DNA of 64,000 nucleotides from Candidatus Methanomassiliicoccus intestinalis Issoire-Mx1 (lineage in GTDB: Archaea > Thermoplasmatota > Thermoplasmata > Methanomassiliicoccales > Methanomassiliicoccaceae), in assembly GCF_000404225.1 (NCBI RefSeq), contig NC_021353.1:1054001-1118000 (forward strand), in the 5' to 3' direction. Position 1 is the first letter of the stretch. Every line of letters begins with the position of its first letter. Under the pieces are notes generated by a model. It saw only the letters and a program-made list of their open reading frames with translations, was not told where the DNA came from and made no database searches. Positions 51,455 to 61,354 of the stretch are shown here, piece by piece. Made by a program: the position numbers and the translations under genes.

Positions 51455-52192
51455 ATGAATTCAGAGCAGATAGCTGCAAAGATTGCAAGAGGACTTACAG
51501 ATCCTCAGATCACCGTTGTCGGATGCGGTGGTGCTGGTTGCAATATAATCAACAGCATATGTACAGGCTTGGAAAATGTGACATCAGTGGCAATAAACAC
51601 TGACGATACAAACTTAGACGGCATCGAAGCAGACAAAAAACTCCTCATCGGAAAAGACATAACCGATTGTAAAGGCGCTGATGGAAATGTCAGCATAGGA
51701 AAGCAATGTGCTGTCGAGGCTCAAGAGAGCATTCAAAATGTTTTGAATGGAAGTGACATTATATTTGTAGTTGCAGGCATGGGAGGGGGTACAGGAAGCG
51801 GTGCCACTCCCGTAATTGCAGACATCGCACAGAAGATGGGATCTGTCGTTGTCGGAATAGTAGTCAGTCCATTCTCGTTTGAGAAGAACCGTCAAAAAGT
51901 AGCTGCAGACAGTATTTCATCCCTTAAGTCTGTAGTTTCAAATGTTGTGGTCATTGATAATGACCGCCTCCTTCACATGGCCGGAAATTCGAGCATGGAA
52001 GAGAGTTTCAACGTCATCAACCGTTTCGTAGCAAAGATTGTTACAGTGATCTCTGATAAAATAACCACAGAAATCAGAGATCAGGTTGCTACTGAAGTCA
52101 AAAATGAGGTTCGCATACTGGAGCCTCAAACTTCAGAAGTATCAATATGCGGTGTTCTGCCATCAATATTATCCAATCCATTACCTCAATAA
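51455..52192 (+). CDS. FtsZ homologue truncated after the GTPase domain
   Basis: A 245-residue tubulin/FtsZ family protein. The GTP-binding loops are intact: T1 VVGCGGAGCN (near 23-32) and T4 GMGGGTGSG (near 109-117). The sequence follows FtsZ through NVVVIDNDRLL and VVISDKITT-like core helices. It then ends where other FtsZ continue into the T7 loop (NxDxxD, which completes the active site of the next subunit) and the C-terminal domain. Typical FtsZ is 350-400 residues. A strong terminator follows the stop, so the short form is not an assembly cut. It may bind GTP and cap or regulate filaments of another FtsZ, but not form a normal hydrolysing filament. Confidence 0.88.
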   Translation: MNSEQIAAKIARGLTDPQITVVGCGGAGCNIINSICTGLENVTSVAINTDDTNLDGIEADKKLLIGKDITDCKGADGNVSIGKQCAVEAQESIQNVLNGSDIIFVVAGMGGGTGSGATPVIADIAQKMGSVVVGIVVSPFSFEKNRQKVAADSISSLKSVVSNVVVIDNDRLLHMAGNSSMEESFNVINRFVAKIVTVISDKITTEIRDQVATEVKNEVRILEPQTSEVSICGVLPSILSNPLPQ

Positions 52193-52193
52193 A

Positions 52194-52227
52194 CAAGGAA
52201 CCTATGTTCCTTGCTTTTTCTTTTTTT
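52194..52227 (+). terminator. Strong hairpin and T-run after the ftsZ-like gene
   Basis: CAAGGAAC (52194-52201) pairs with GTTCCTTG (52206-52213) around CTAT. The run CTTTTTCTTTTTTT follows, starting two bases past the stop codon. Confidence 0.88.
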
Positions 52228-52230
52228 AGA

Positions 52231-52273
52231 GCATATTTGATCATAACTGTGCCAGCGGCATATTTGATCATAA
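52231..52273 (+). repeat. 16-bp direct repeat GCATATTTGATCATAA
   Basis: Identical copies lie at 52231-52246 and 52258-52273, 27 bp start to start, between the ftsZ terminator and the next gene. The spacing suggests a tandem regulator-binding site. Confidence 0.6.
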
Positions 52274-52300
52274 GAGGATTTTCTCATAGGTATTGAAATC

Positions 52301-52316
52301 TCAGCATATATGCTGA
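52301..52316 (+). promoter_or_regulatory. 16-bp perfect palindrome TCAGCATATATGCTGA
   Basis: Located about 60 bases before the GTG at 52375. Its centre holds TATATA, so it may be both the TATA box and an operator for a dimeric repressor. Confidence 0.55.
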
Positions 52317-52374
52317 ATAATATTCACATACAAATTCGAAAAACCGTTAATACCAACTAAGCATATGATGAAGC

Positions 52375-53469
52375 GTGAAGATAGGATTTGTAATAAACCC
52401 GATAGCAGGATTAGGCGGAAGCGTAGGTCTGAAAGGAACAGATGGCAAAAGGTGTATCGAAGCTAAAAACCGCGGTGCCGTTTCCCATGTATCCGAAAGA
52501 GCACTGGAGGCGTTTGAGTGTGCTGGAGACCTTATGGATTCTGAATTCCAAACTGCTGGCGGACAAATGGGTGAGGATGTTTTAAGAAAATTCACTTCTC
52601 ATGTCCAAGTCACATATACACCAAAAGACAGCAGCGATAGTGAAGATACAAAAGCGGCCTGCAAGACTTTTAAAGATATTGACCTCCTGATCTTTGCGGG
52701 CGGAGACGGCACAGCCAGAGATATAATGGACGCCAGACAGGACATTCCGGTACTTGGGATTCCAGCTGGTGTCAAAATGCACTCATCCGTATTTGCCAAC
52801 ACCCCGAAAGAAGCAGGGGATCTCCTCCGCATGATTCTGATAGGCGGTTTTAAAGTAAGAACCGCAGAAGTTATGGACGTAGATGAAAACGCACTTGATG
52901 AAGACAGAATGAGTGCTTCTCTTTACGGATATCTGCCGTCCATAGAAGAAAATGATTTTATGCAGAGCTCAAAAACGATGTCGTATGGTGCATCTGATGA
53001 AGAGATGAAAAAATCACTGGCAGAGTTTTTCGTAGCTGACATGAAAAAAGACGTTTTGTACATACTGGGCACTGGAAGCACTGTTGAAGCGGTCGGACAA
53101 AAACTGGGGATAGATAAAACGATGCTCGGCGTAGATACAGTATATAATGGAACAATGCTTGGAAAAGATCTTTCAGAAAAAGAGATTCTGGCTGCATTGG
53201 ACATGTATCAGAAAGCCAAAATAGTCGTCACTCCGATAGGTTCTCAGGGATTTATATTTGGAAGAGGAAACCAGCAGATATCTGCAGAAGTAATCCGCAG
53301 AGTCGGAGTGGAGAACGTCATTGTGATAGCAACACCGGCCAAGCTGAGTGAGATAAAATGCATAAAGGTGGATACAGGAGATCTGGAACTGGATGCCATG
53401 TTCAAATGCTACCTGCAGATAGATGCCCACAGCAAAGAAGAACATGTTGTTAAACTTGAAGAAGAATGA
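52375..53469 (+). CDS. ATP-NAD kinase family protein (COG3199-like)
   Basis: A 364-residue protein with KIGFVINPIAGLGGSVGLKG at the start, the NAD-kinase motif LLIFAGGDGTARDIMDA, and GIPAGVKMHSSVFA. The C-terminal domain includes VTPIGSQGFIFGRGNQQIS. This is the COG3199/AcoX-like branch of NAD(P) kinases, distinct from canonical NadK. It likely phosphorylates a nucleotide or NAD-like substrate, but the substrate is not established for the branch. Start is GTG 52375. It follows an operator-like palindrome and direct repeats. Confidence 0.83.
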   Translation: MKIGFVINPIAGLGGSVGLKGTDGKRCIEAKNRGAVSHVSERALEAFECAGDLMDSEFQTAGGQMGEDVLRKFTSHVQVTYTPKDSSDSEDTKAACKTFKDIDLLIFAGGDGTARDIMDARQDIPVLGIPAGVKMHSSVFANTPKEAGDLLRMILIGGFKVRTAEVMDVDENALDEDRMSASLYGYLPSIEENDFMQSSKTMSYGASDEEMKKSLAEFFVADMKKDVLYILGTGSTVEAVGQKLGIDKTMLGVDTVYNGTMLGKDLSEKEILAALDMYQKAKIVVTPIGSQGFIFGRGNQQISAEVIRRVGVENVIVIATPAKLSEIKCIKVDTGDLELDAMFKCYLQIDAHSKEEHVVKLEEE

Positions 53470-53512
53470 ATATGTCCAGCTTATTTATATTTCAGAGAAG
53501 AGAAGTTATATA

Positions 53513-53530
53513 TGCGTGCGTAAGCATGCA
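53513..53530 (+). promoter_or_regulatory. Inverted repeat at the cysK promoter
   Basis: TGCGTGC and GCATGCA (one G-T mismatch) surround GTAA. It lies just after a TATA-like TTATATAT (about 53506-53513). It is placed where an operator or transcription start would be for the cysK-metY-metA cluster. Confidence 0.45.
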
Positions 53531-53561
53531 TTGATTAACTATTGTGAATACAGGGATGACA

Positions 53562-54467
53562 ATGGTTGCATATGACAGTATATTAGACACTATAGGCAAG
53601 ACACCCATAGTGAAATTAAATAAAATGGCCCCGGAAGGCTCTCACGTGTATGTCAAGATAGAGAGCTTTAATCCCGCAGGGTCCATTAAAGACCGTGCCG
53701 TTTTGAGAATGATCGATGACGCTGAAGAAAAAGGTCTTCTGAAAAAAGGCGGCATCATCGTAGAACCGACATCAGGAAACACAGGCATAGCTATTGCCTT
53801 AGTCGCGGCTGCGAGAGGATACAGAGCGATCATAACAATACCGGATACAATGAGCAAAGAACGCACGGCATTCATGAAAGCATACGGCGCAGAGATTGTT
53901 TATACACCGGGAAAAGACGGAATGGCCGGTGCTGTTGAAAAGGCAGAAGAGCTCTGCAGAGAACTTGGAGCATTCATGCCTATGCAGTTCAGCAATTCTT
54001 CAAACATTGACTCACATTACATGACGACTGCCAATGAAATACTGAAGGACCTTCCAGATGTAGACTATGTCTTTGCAGGCATAGGGACTGGCGGAACCGC
54101 TTCAGGAATTGGAAGAAGCCTGAGAGACTCAGGATCCAAAGGAAAAGTAATCGGAGTAGAACCTGCCGAAAGTCCACTGATCACAGAAGGCCGTTCCGGT
54201 CCGCATAAGATCCAGGGAATAGGTTCAAACTTCATACCAGACAACTACGATCCCAACGCAATACATCAAGTTGTAACTGTGAAGGGAGATGATGCAATCG
54301 CCACCGCAGTAAGGCTTGCAAAAGAGGAAGGGATATTCGCAGGCATATCCTCTGGAGCCGCTGTGTTTGCAGCTCTGCAGCAGGCTGAAAAGGAAAAAGG
54401 AAAAATCATACTCGCAATTCTCCCAGACGGCGGAGAGAGATATGTAAGTTTAGGGATATACGACTGA
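53562..54467 (+). CDS. cysK: Cysteine synthase (O-acetylserine sulfhydrylase)
   Basis: A 301-residue PLP enzyme of the beta family. The lysine is in NPAGSIKDRAVL (about Lys42), the substrate loop is PTSGNTGIA, and the phosphate-binding loop is GIGTGGTASGIGRSL. SSGAA precedes the C-terminus. It makes cysteine from O-acetylserine and sulfide. In-frame starts at GTG 53544 and ATG 53556 also exist. It leads an apparent sulfur-assimilation cluster with metY and metA. Confidence 0.94.
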   Translation: MVAYDSILDTIGKTPIVKLNKMAPEGSHVYVKIESFNPAGSIKDRAVLRMIDDAEEKGLLKKGGIIVEPTSGNTGIAIALVAAARGYRAIITIPDTMSKERTAFMKAYGAEIVYTPGKDGMAGAVEKAEELCRELGAFMPMQFSNSSNIDSHYMTTANEILKDLPDVDYVFAGIGTGGTASGIGRSLRDSGSKGKVIGVEPAESPLITEGRSGPHKIQGIGSNFIPDNYDPNAIHQVVTVKGDDAIATAVRLAKEEGIFAGISSGAAVFAALQQAEKEKGKIILAILPDGGERYVSLGIYD

Positions 54468-54497
54468 TTACTAGTATTATATTAAGAAGGTAAAAGT

Positions 54498-55781
54498 ATG
54501 CAGAAAAATAAGTATAAATTTGAAACTATTCAAGTTCATGCCGGCCAGGAAACTCCAGATCCAGCATCTGATTCAAGAGCCGTTCCAATTTATCAGACTA
54601 CAGCCTATGTATTCAAGAATTTTGCACATGCTGCTGCACGTTTTGATTTGTCAGACCAGGGAAATATATACGGCAGGCTGACCAATACAACACAGGAGAT
54701 CTTCGAGAAAAGAATCGCTGCGCTGGAGGGAGGAGTGGCTGCACTGGCAGTAGCTTCCGGGGCTGCAGCTGTTACCTATACAATTATGAATCTGGCACAG
54801 GCGGGAGATCATATTGTTTCTTCTAAAACAATCTACGGCGGAACATACAATCTGTTAGATCAGACGCTGCCGAAGTACGGAATTAAAACTACCTTTGTAG
54901 ATCCTGATGAAAAAGACAGTTTTAAAAATGCAATTCAGCCCAATACTAAAGCCATTTTTATTGAAACAATCGGCAATCCCAATGCAAATATCATAGACAT
55001 TGAAGAAATTGCCAGACTTGCTCATGATAATAAAATTCCCCTGGTGGTAGACAGTACTTTTTCTACACCATATCTTGTAAGACCTATTGAATACGGAGCA
55101 GACATTGTAGTTCATTCTGCTACTAAATTCATCGGCGGCCACGGAACAGCCATAGGCGGAGTGATTATCGACAGCGGCAACTTTGACTGGAAAGCCAGCG
55201 GTAAATTCCCTTCATTGGTTGAACCTAATCCCAGTTATCATGGAGTAAGTTTCACTGAAGCAGCCGGACCTGCAGCATTTGTAACCAAAGTCCGGGCAAT
55301 TCTGCTCAGGGATACCGGAGCTACCATTTCTCCTGTAAACTCATTCATATTTCTGCAGGGATTGGAAACATTATCCCTCCGTGTAGAAAGACATGTGGAG
55401 AATGCACTCAAAGTAGTGGAATATCTAAACGGACATCCTAAAGTGGAGAAAGTAAACCACCCGTCTCTTCCAGATCATCCCAATCATGACCTGTATGAAA
55501 AATACTACCCGAACGGCGGGGCATCTATATTCACATTTGACATCAAAGGCGGAGTAAAGGAAGCCCAGGAATTTATTGACAAACTGGAAATATTTTCACT
55601 CCTGGCAAATGTAGCTGATGTTAAATCACTGGTGATACATCCTGCTACCACAACCCATGCACAGCTGACTGAAGAAGAAAGGCTTGCCCAGGGAATTAAA
55701 CCGAATACGATCCGCCTGTCAATCGGTACAGAGCATATAGATGATATAATCGCAGATCTTGAGCAGGCATTCGGAGAATAA
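54498..55781 (+). CDS. metY: O-acetylhomoserine sulfhydrylase
   Basis: A 427-residue PLP enzyme of the Cys/Met metabolism family, with FETIQVHAGQETPDPASDSR at the N-terminus and the lysine in VVHSATKFIGGHGTAIGG (near Lys208). The long insertion pattern matches O-acetylhomoserine aminocarboxypropyltransferase. It converts O-acetylhomoserine plus sulfide to homocysteine. AAGAAGGT precedes ATG 54498. metA follows 12 bases later and supplies its substrate. Confidence 0.94.
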   Translation: MQKNKYKFETIQVHAGQETPDPASDSRAVPIYQTTAYVFKNFAHAAARFDLSDQGNIYGRLTNTTQEIFEKRIAALEGGVAALAVASGAAAVTYTIMNLAQAGDHIVSSKTIYGGTYNLLDQTLPKYGIKTTFVDPDEKDSFKNAIQPNTKAIFIETIGNPNANIIDIEEIARLAHDNKIPLVVDSTFSTPYLVRPIEYGADIVVHSATKFIGGHGTAIGGVIIDSGNFDWKASGKFPSLVEPNPSYHGVSFTEAAGPAAFVTKVRAILLRDTGATISPVNSFIFLQGLETLSLRVERHVENALKVVEYLNGHPKVEKVNHPSLPDHPNHDLYEKYYPNGGASIFTFDIKGGVKEAQEFIDKLEIFSLLANVADVKSLVIHPATTTHAQLTEEERLAQGIKPNTIRLSIGTEHIDDIIADLEQAFGE

Positions 55782-55793
55782 AGAGGAATACTG

Positions 55794-56711
55794 ATGCCGA
55801 TTAACATACCTGATGATCTCCCAGCCGCATCAATACTGGAATCAGAGAAGATTTTCGTCATGAATGAAAATCGCGCCCGGCATCAGGATATCCGTCCTCT
55901 TGAAATTCTCATATTCAATTTAATGCCTTCAAAGGTAGAGACTGAAACACAGATTCTGAGATTATTAAGCAACAGCCCCATCCAGATAGATATTGATCTG
56001 CTGCGTACTGAGACATATATCTCAAAACATACATCTCAGGATTACCTTCAGCATTTTTATAAAACATTTAATGAGATTAAAAATAAAAAATATGACGGCA
56101 TGATAATCACAGGTGCTCCTGTTGAGAATATGCCGTATGAATCTGTAAAATACTGGAAAGAATTCTGTGAAATCCTGGATTGGTCTCTGACTAATTCATT
56201 CTCAACAATGCATATCTGCTGGGGAGCACTGGCAGCATTGTATTACCACTATGGGATACCAAAGCATCCACTGGATGAAAAGATCTCAGGAATCTATGCT
56301 CATGTTCCGCTTGAGTATTATCATCCTCTTCTACGAGGATTCGATGATGTTTTCTACATGCCTCATTCCAGATATATGACGGTAAAAGAATCTGACTTAA
56401 AGGGAGATCTTAAGGTTCTGGCACGCTCTGAAGAAACCGGACCGGCAATAATAATGTCCGACAAGCTAAGACAGGTTTTTGTCACTGGTCATTTAGAATA
56501 TGATACGATGACTTTAGCCAATGAATACAAGAGAGATCTTGAAAAAGGACTGCATCCAGTAATTCCAGAGAATTATTTTCCAGATAATGATCCCAATGCA
56601 GCTCCAAAAAAGCTCTGGAGAAGCCATGCCAGCCTGCTGTTTTCAAACTGGCTCAATTATTATGTGTATCAACAAACTCCATATGATCTGCTGAAAATCG
56701 GCAGATCCTAA
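55794..56711 (+). CDS. metA: Homoserine O-acetyltransferase (MetA type)
   Basis: A 305-residue MetA-family acyltransferase with LEILIFNLMPSKVETE, the catalytic Cys in STMHICWGALAALYYHYG (near Cys142), the His in FVTGHLEYDT and nearby Glu. The specificity segment reads TGAPVENMPYESVKYW. The Glu after Val is where succinyl-specific enzymes have Gly, so acetyl-CoA use is predicted. This agrees with the MetY upstream, which uses O-acetylhomoserine. Confidence 0.93.
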   Translation: MPINIPDDLPAASILESEKIFVMNENRARHQDIRPLEILIFNLMPSKVETETQILRLLSNSPIQIDIDLLRTETYISKHTSQDYLQHFYKTFNEIKNKKYDGMIITGAPVENMPYESVKYWKEFCEILDWSLTNSFSTMHICWGALAALYYHYGIPKHPLDEKISGIYAHVPLEYYHPLLRGFDDVFYMPHSRYMTVKESDLKGDLKVLARSEETGPAIIMSDKLRQVFVTGHLEYDTMTLANEYKRDLEKGLHPVIPENYFPDNDPNAAPKKLWRSHASLLFSNWLNYYVYQQTPYDLLKIGRS

Positions 56712-56789
56712 TTTTCATCATTTAATAAAAATTCAAGTGTCATTCTAGGTGTTATATTAAGTAATTAAAAGAAATAAAAAAAAGGTTTA

Positions 56790-56808
56790 CTGACATCAAT
56801 GATGTCAG
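56790..56808 (-). terminator. Terminator of the surface-protein gene
   Basis: CTGACATC and GATGTCAG pair around AAT. On the minus strand it is followed by a run of eight T, about 12 bases past the stop. Confidence 0.85.
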
Positions 56809-56819
56809 TTTGTTTACTC

Positions 56820-59800
56820 TCACTTCTTCTTCATGAAGTAATATGCTAAAGCGATGATGATGAGAATAATTATTACTGCTGCGATTATGTAATAAACAGT
56901 ATTGTCGCTGTTATTGTCATCATTCTTGTCATCAGGGTTGTCTGGAACTATTGGTTCCTGAGCTTCATAGACGATTATGAACTTTGAAAGGTGATTTGTT
57001 TCAAACGATACCTGATTGTCTTTATATGAACAGTTCATTTTTTCGATTGAACCGTCATCTTTGAGATAATAAACAATCAAGTTGTTTTGATCTTCTCCCT
57101 CTTTGAGTTCATAAGGTATCGATACAGTAATTGATTTACCGTTGAAGCTTGTAACATACTTGTCTCCTAAGCGGAGATTGATGTCATATACAGGGTTGTC
57201 TCCTACGACTTTCTTTTGTTCTTCTGTTAATTTGTTCTCTGCATTGTTTACTTCAATGATCAACGTGTCTGCTTCTGAATTATTTTCTAATATTTCTGCA
57301 AGAACTTCTTTTTCAATAATTACTTCTCCTTCTGAAGTTGCTATTGAAATTGAATCAATGTTGTTATTGTTTTCAATCTTCTTTGAAATTGTTTCTAAAT
57401 CTGAAACAGATATTGATACAGATGTTACTGTTCCTTCTACATTGTCTTTATCAACTATGCTAAGCGTGTTTGAGCCTGATGCGACTGTTTCATGAACTAA
57501 TTCATCTGCTTTCTTGTCATCTACCTTAATTTCTGCGTTTCCGCTGCTGTCAGGTATGATAGGTTCTTCCGGTGTATCAGGAGTTACAGGGGGATTGACA
57601 GGGTATCCTCCGCTTCCGCCTGTATATGTCCATTTAGCGTAGAGAGTCTTGTCTTCATCTATAGGGGTATCAAAGTCCCATTTTACATCATTGCTGTCAT
57701 ACCATTCTGCAAATGTGTATGATCCAGACCGATTAATTAGTTTTGAATCTGGCTGCGATATTGTAGTAGCTCCATCTTTAGATGCAACGAACAGCGAGTA
57801 AAGATTTTCATTATTGCTATTATCAAGGAAGTATCCTCCGTTGGCATTGAATGTGACTAAGAAACGTGTATTTTTATCATCAAACTTGAAAAGCTTGTCA
57901 TCAGAATAATCTGTAATTCCTGTAAGCCTGAGAACGTTGTCTTTGAAGTCTGCGCTTGAACCAGTAATTTTCAGAATGTTTCCGTCATCATAACTCCCAG
58001 TATCACCAAAAGTAGGATTTGTATATGTCTTTACAAATGTGTTTTCAGATATGATGATATTGCTGGCGGATGCCGAGAGCGTGTCGATTCTGATGGCACG
58101 TCCTTTATCTGCTGTAGGTTGAGCTGCCCAATTATCAATTGTATTTCCTTTAATTAAAATTGAACTGAACTTACCGTTCGTGTAGATTGCATTGTGCAGA
58201 ACATTTGTTATTTCATTTTCAGAGATGTCAACTGATCCTGCAGATTCATTATTAGAAGTTACGGATATTCCCATAAATTTCTTTGTGTTGGCTGATTCAT
58301 TTTGGGGGTATATGTCAGTAAGGATGTTTTTACTGATTGTTACAGTTCCTTCTGCAGAATCCACGTGAATAGCAGATGGATGATGCATGTATGCGCCAGA
58401 TAAGTCCAGATCATTGGTTATACTATTAAATTTACAACCCGTGATTGTTACATTGTTTGTTCCTTTTATATACAACCCTTTTGTTGTGAATGTAGTATCT
58501 TTGACTTGTAATTCCCCAGATCCTTGAATGTTCTTAATGATTAAACCATTTTGATCGACATTCAAAGAATCATAGCAGATTGTTCCATTGTTTGTGAAAG
58601 CCCCATTAATAGTTAGTGAAGCTTCTCCTTTCACCTCTAATGTTCCGCTATTCAGTGTCCAAGTTTTATCAGAATCAATTGTGTATGCGATGCCTTTGCT
58701 TTGAGATGCGTAATCACCATAAGAGCCTTTTACTCCTATTGGTATATCTGCAGCGGTTATTTTGTGACCACCTGCATTGATTGTGATATCTGTTGCAGAT
58801 AATGAGTCAACTCTACCTACAGCCCATGGATTGCTTGTACCGTTTGACCATGTGGCTCCGCCGAGATAGATATTGTCAGCTTTTACATCTTCAGCAATGG
58901 TAAAGTTAATTTTATCAAAAATTGCATTCGGGCCACCGTCTGTTGCTGTAAGTCCAGATAATGCTCCGATAGAGACTAAATCTACGTTACCTTCTGTTCC
59001 TAAACTTTGAATATTAACAGTTACATTGGATACTTGTCCCCTGTTTCCTGAAGAAATCAGACCAGTGACTATTGACTTTCCAGAAGAAGCATCGATGGTC
59101 AGCTTTGCAGTTCCTGTATATCCATTAATACCGCCAGCAACGATTTCATCAAAGTTTCCACCATTAATTGTTAAGTTGGCAGTTTCAACATGTGTATATC
59201 CTAGTCTGCCGCCACCTACTGCATATAAGATATCTCCACCATTAATGGTAACATTGGTAGTTGTTGTTTTATTTTTTAAAGCTTCTAGACTGACAGCAGT
59301 TGTTGAGCTATCTGTAGACCAGCCTCCACCGGCTACATATGTTGCTTTTCCTCCATCGATTGTTATTGTTGACGTACCAACAGTTGCGTTTCCATATCCG
59401 CCACCAACGATACCATAAGCCTTTCCGCCATTCATTGTGATTTCTGAAGAAGTGACAGTCTCCCCAGCATTATTTGATCCACCAAACACAGTGAAAGTTG
59501 ATAAATCGAAATTATCAACAAATACTACTTCATTGTCAGAACCATATGTAATTTTAGAGTTATTTCCACCAGTTACTCCAGAAATTGTTATTGGAGTACC
59601 ATTGGCAAAGATCATATTGCGGTAATCCATTGATATTTGAACTGACGTATCAGCACTTCGAGTTCCATCAATCAGTACAACATTACTTTCATTAGTAGAG
59701 GAGATATTACATTTTTCAATACCATCCAAAGTTACAGTACATTTATGAACTGGAGTATATTTTGTCTCATCATTCTTAGCAATAAACTTACCATTAGTAT

Positions 59801-60826
59801 CATAAGTCTTATTGAGGTCATAACCGCCGATATATAACTTATAAACTTCATTGTTGATCGTCGTTGTACTATTAACGGTTACGCTGATGTCTGCAGGGGT
59901 ACCTGATGCATCTTGACCGTATGAATTCATATTGAATACCGCAATACCCATTCCCCATGAAGTAGGTCCATTTCCTCCAGCCTTATTATCATCAGTTAGT
60001 TTTTTCTCACTAGGACTTCCAAGAACGTTTATTGTTGCATCATCAATGGTTACAGTACCTGACCTTATGTCAAATCCCGTCTTTCCTGTGAATGTTCCAC
60101 CATTGACGTCTAACTTAGCTCCACCAGGAAAAAAGATAGCAGCTGAGTCAATAGATGTACATTGACTGTCAGTAATGGACACCGTTGAACCACATGAATT
60201 CCCTGGAGATCCTGCAGAAGTCCCATTAGTTGCTATTGCAGAGACTTCAGCAGTAATTATTGAATTAGTCACATTAAGATTTGCATTAGAAAAGACAGAT
60301 ACGCCATATCCAGTACTCTTAATTATTACATTATTAAGAGTTAATTTAGATACATCTGTGACATCATTAGTACCATTATTGTAAACCTTCGTCGAGTCTC
60401 CTAGTTTGACAGGCGATTTACTCCTGAGCTCTCCGCTGTATACAATTGTACCATTCTCAATAATTACCGTTGCATCATCCTCTATGACTAATCTGTTAGA
60501 GTTAGAGATATTATCTATGGATTGAATCGTAAGTGTATGGCCATTCAAATCAAGGGTTGTCTTATCTTTAAGAGTTAATGGTCCGGTTAGGCCGGATATT
60601 GTAATATCCTTAGCCAATTTAATATTGCTACCATTGCTAATGGCACTTTCCAAGTCATTCAAGTTAGAAACAGTTGCTTCAGTACTATCATCGCTCAAAA
60701 CAACTGAGTCTGAAGCGTTATTTTCCGATCCCCCCCCCCCAGGTCTGTCTGGGTAAGAGGGACCAGAAGCATCATTGCAGCAACCAGCATAGCTGCTGCT
60801 AATATCAACTTGCTTTTATTGTTCAT
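56820..60826 (-). CDS. Giant surface-anchored beta-helix protein, frame interrupted by a G(11) tract
   Basis: A roughly 1335-residue exported protein. ATG 60826 (after GGTGAGCAA) encodes a signal peptide with a hydrophobic core (ILAAAMLVAAMMLLVPL). Then come low-complexity Gly, a body rich in short Asn/Thr/Ile strands typical of right-handed beta-helix (PbH1) repeats, and an InlB-type B-repeat module (FAEWYDSNDVKWDFDTP, TLYAKWTY). A beta-rich domain ends in LSKFIIVYEA, and a final transmembrane helix with a KKK tail anchors it. As sequenced, the 11 G at 60730-60740 put the signal peptide one base out of frame: the upstream frame stops after about 43 residues, and the body's first in-frame start is a TTG at 60698. 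9 or 12 G would join them. A TATA box is at 60949-60954. Confidence 0.85.
60730..60740 (-). repeat. Poly-G(11) homopolymer tract in the surface-protein gene
   Basis: Eleven consecutive C on the plus strand, the longest homopolymer seen in the window, sit just after the signal-peptide coding segment. The length fits slipped-strand mispairing, and the state given here is OFF. Confidence 0.9.
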
Positions 60827-60945
60827 TTGCTCACCAAATATTGTTAAAGAAAAGACCAGAAACGTGTGTATGCCGGATCAATTTCAGACCAGGCGGGATA
60901 TCTTCAAGTCCTTTCTCAATCAGTATTACGTTGCGGCATGTTCGT

Positions 60946-60956
60946 AGATATATAAG
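60946..60956 (-). promoter_or_regulatory. TATA box of the surface-protein gene
   Basis: GCTTATATATCT on the minus strand, with an AT-rich BRE region upstream. The implied mRNA leader is about 100 nt, unusually long here. Confidence 0.65.
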
Positions 60957-61084
60957 CTAATAAGGACAAGATTCCAACGGCAGAAAATAAACAATACTGC
61001 TGACAAACACATACAGATGAATGTAAGTCAGAAACCGGTCTTTTGAGAGATGTTTAAATTACTTAGAAAACCATTGATAAATGC

Positions 61085-61354
61085 ATGAGCAGAGTAAGTA
61101 TTGGCAGCAACAGAGTTCTGGTACTGAGCCGGAGGACCCTCTGCGACAACTGCTCTGCCGATATTTGTTTATATAAAAAAGAAGGGGAAAGAGTTACAGA
61201 ATGCGAACACTTCATTCCCATTCTGGCAGCGTATAAACGCTGCAGTTCCTGCGGAGAGATTTTTGAGGTCTCCGCCAACTGCATGTCCCTCAGAGAGGAT
61301 ATGTGTTTAAGGTGCAGCTATCGATCATATTCTCGGACCGATGAGTTGCCATAG
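61085..61354 (+). CDS. Cysteine-rich zinc-ribbon-like hypothetical protein
   Basis: An 89-residue protein with eight cysteines: CDNCSADIC (about 20-28), CEHF, CSSCGEIF (about 53-60), SANC and CLRC. Two zinc-ribbon-like knuckles are likely. No membrane helix. I do not recognise the family. It ends in a rare TAG, and its last 30 bases overlap the end of the convergent protease gene. Confidence 0.65.
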   Translation: MSRVSIGSNRVLVLSRRTLCDNCSADICLYKKEGERVTECEHFIPILAAYKRCSSCGEIFEVSANCMSLREDMCLRCSYRSYSRTDELP

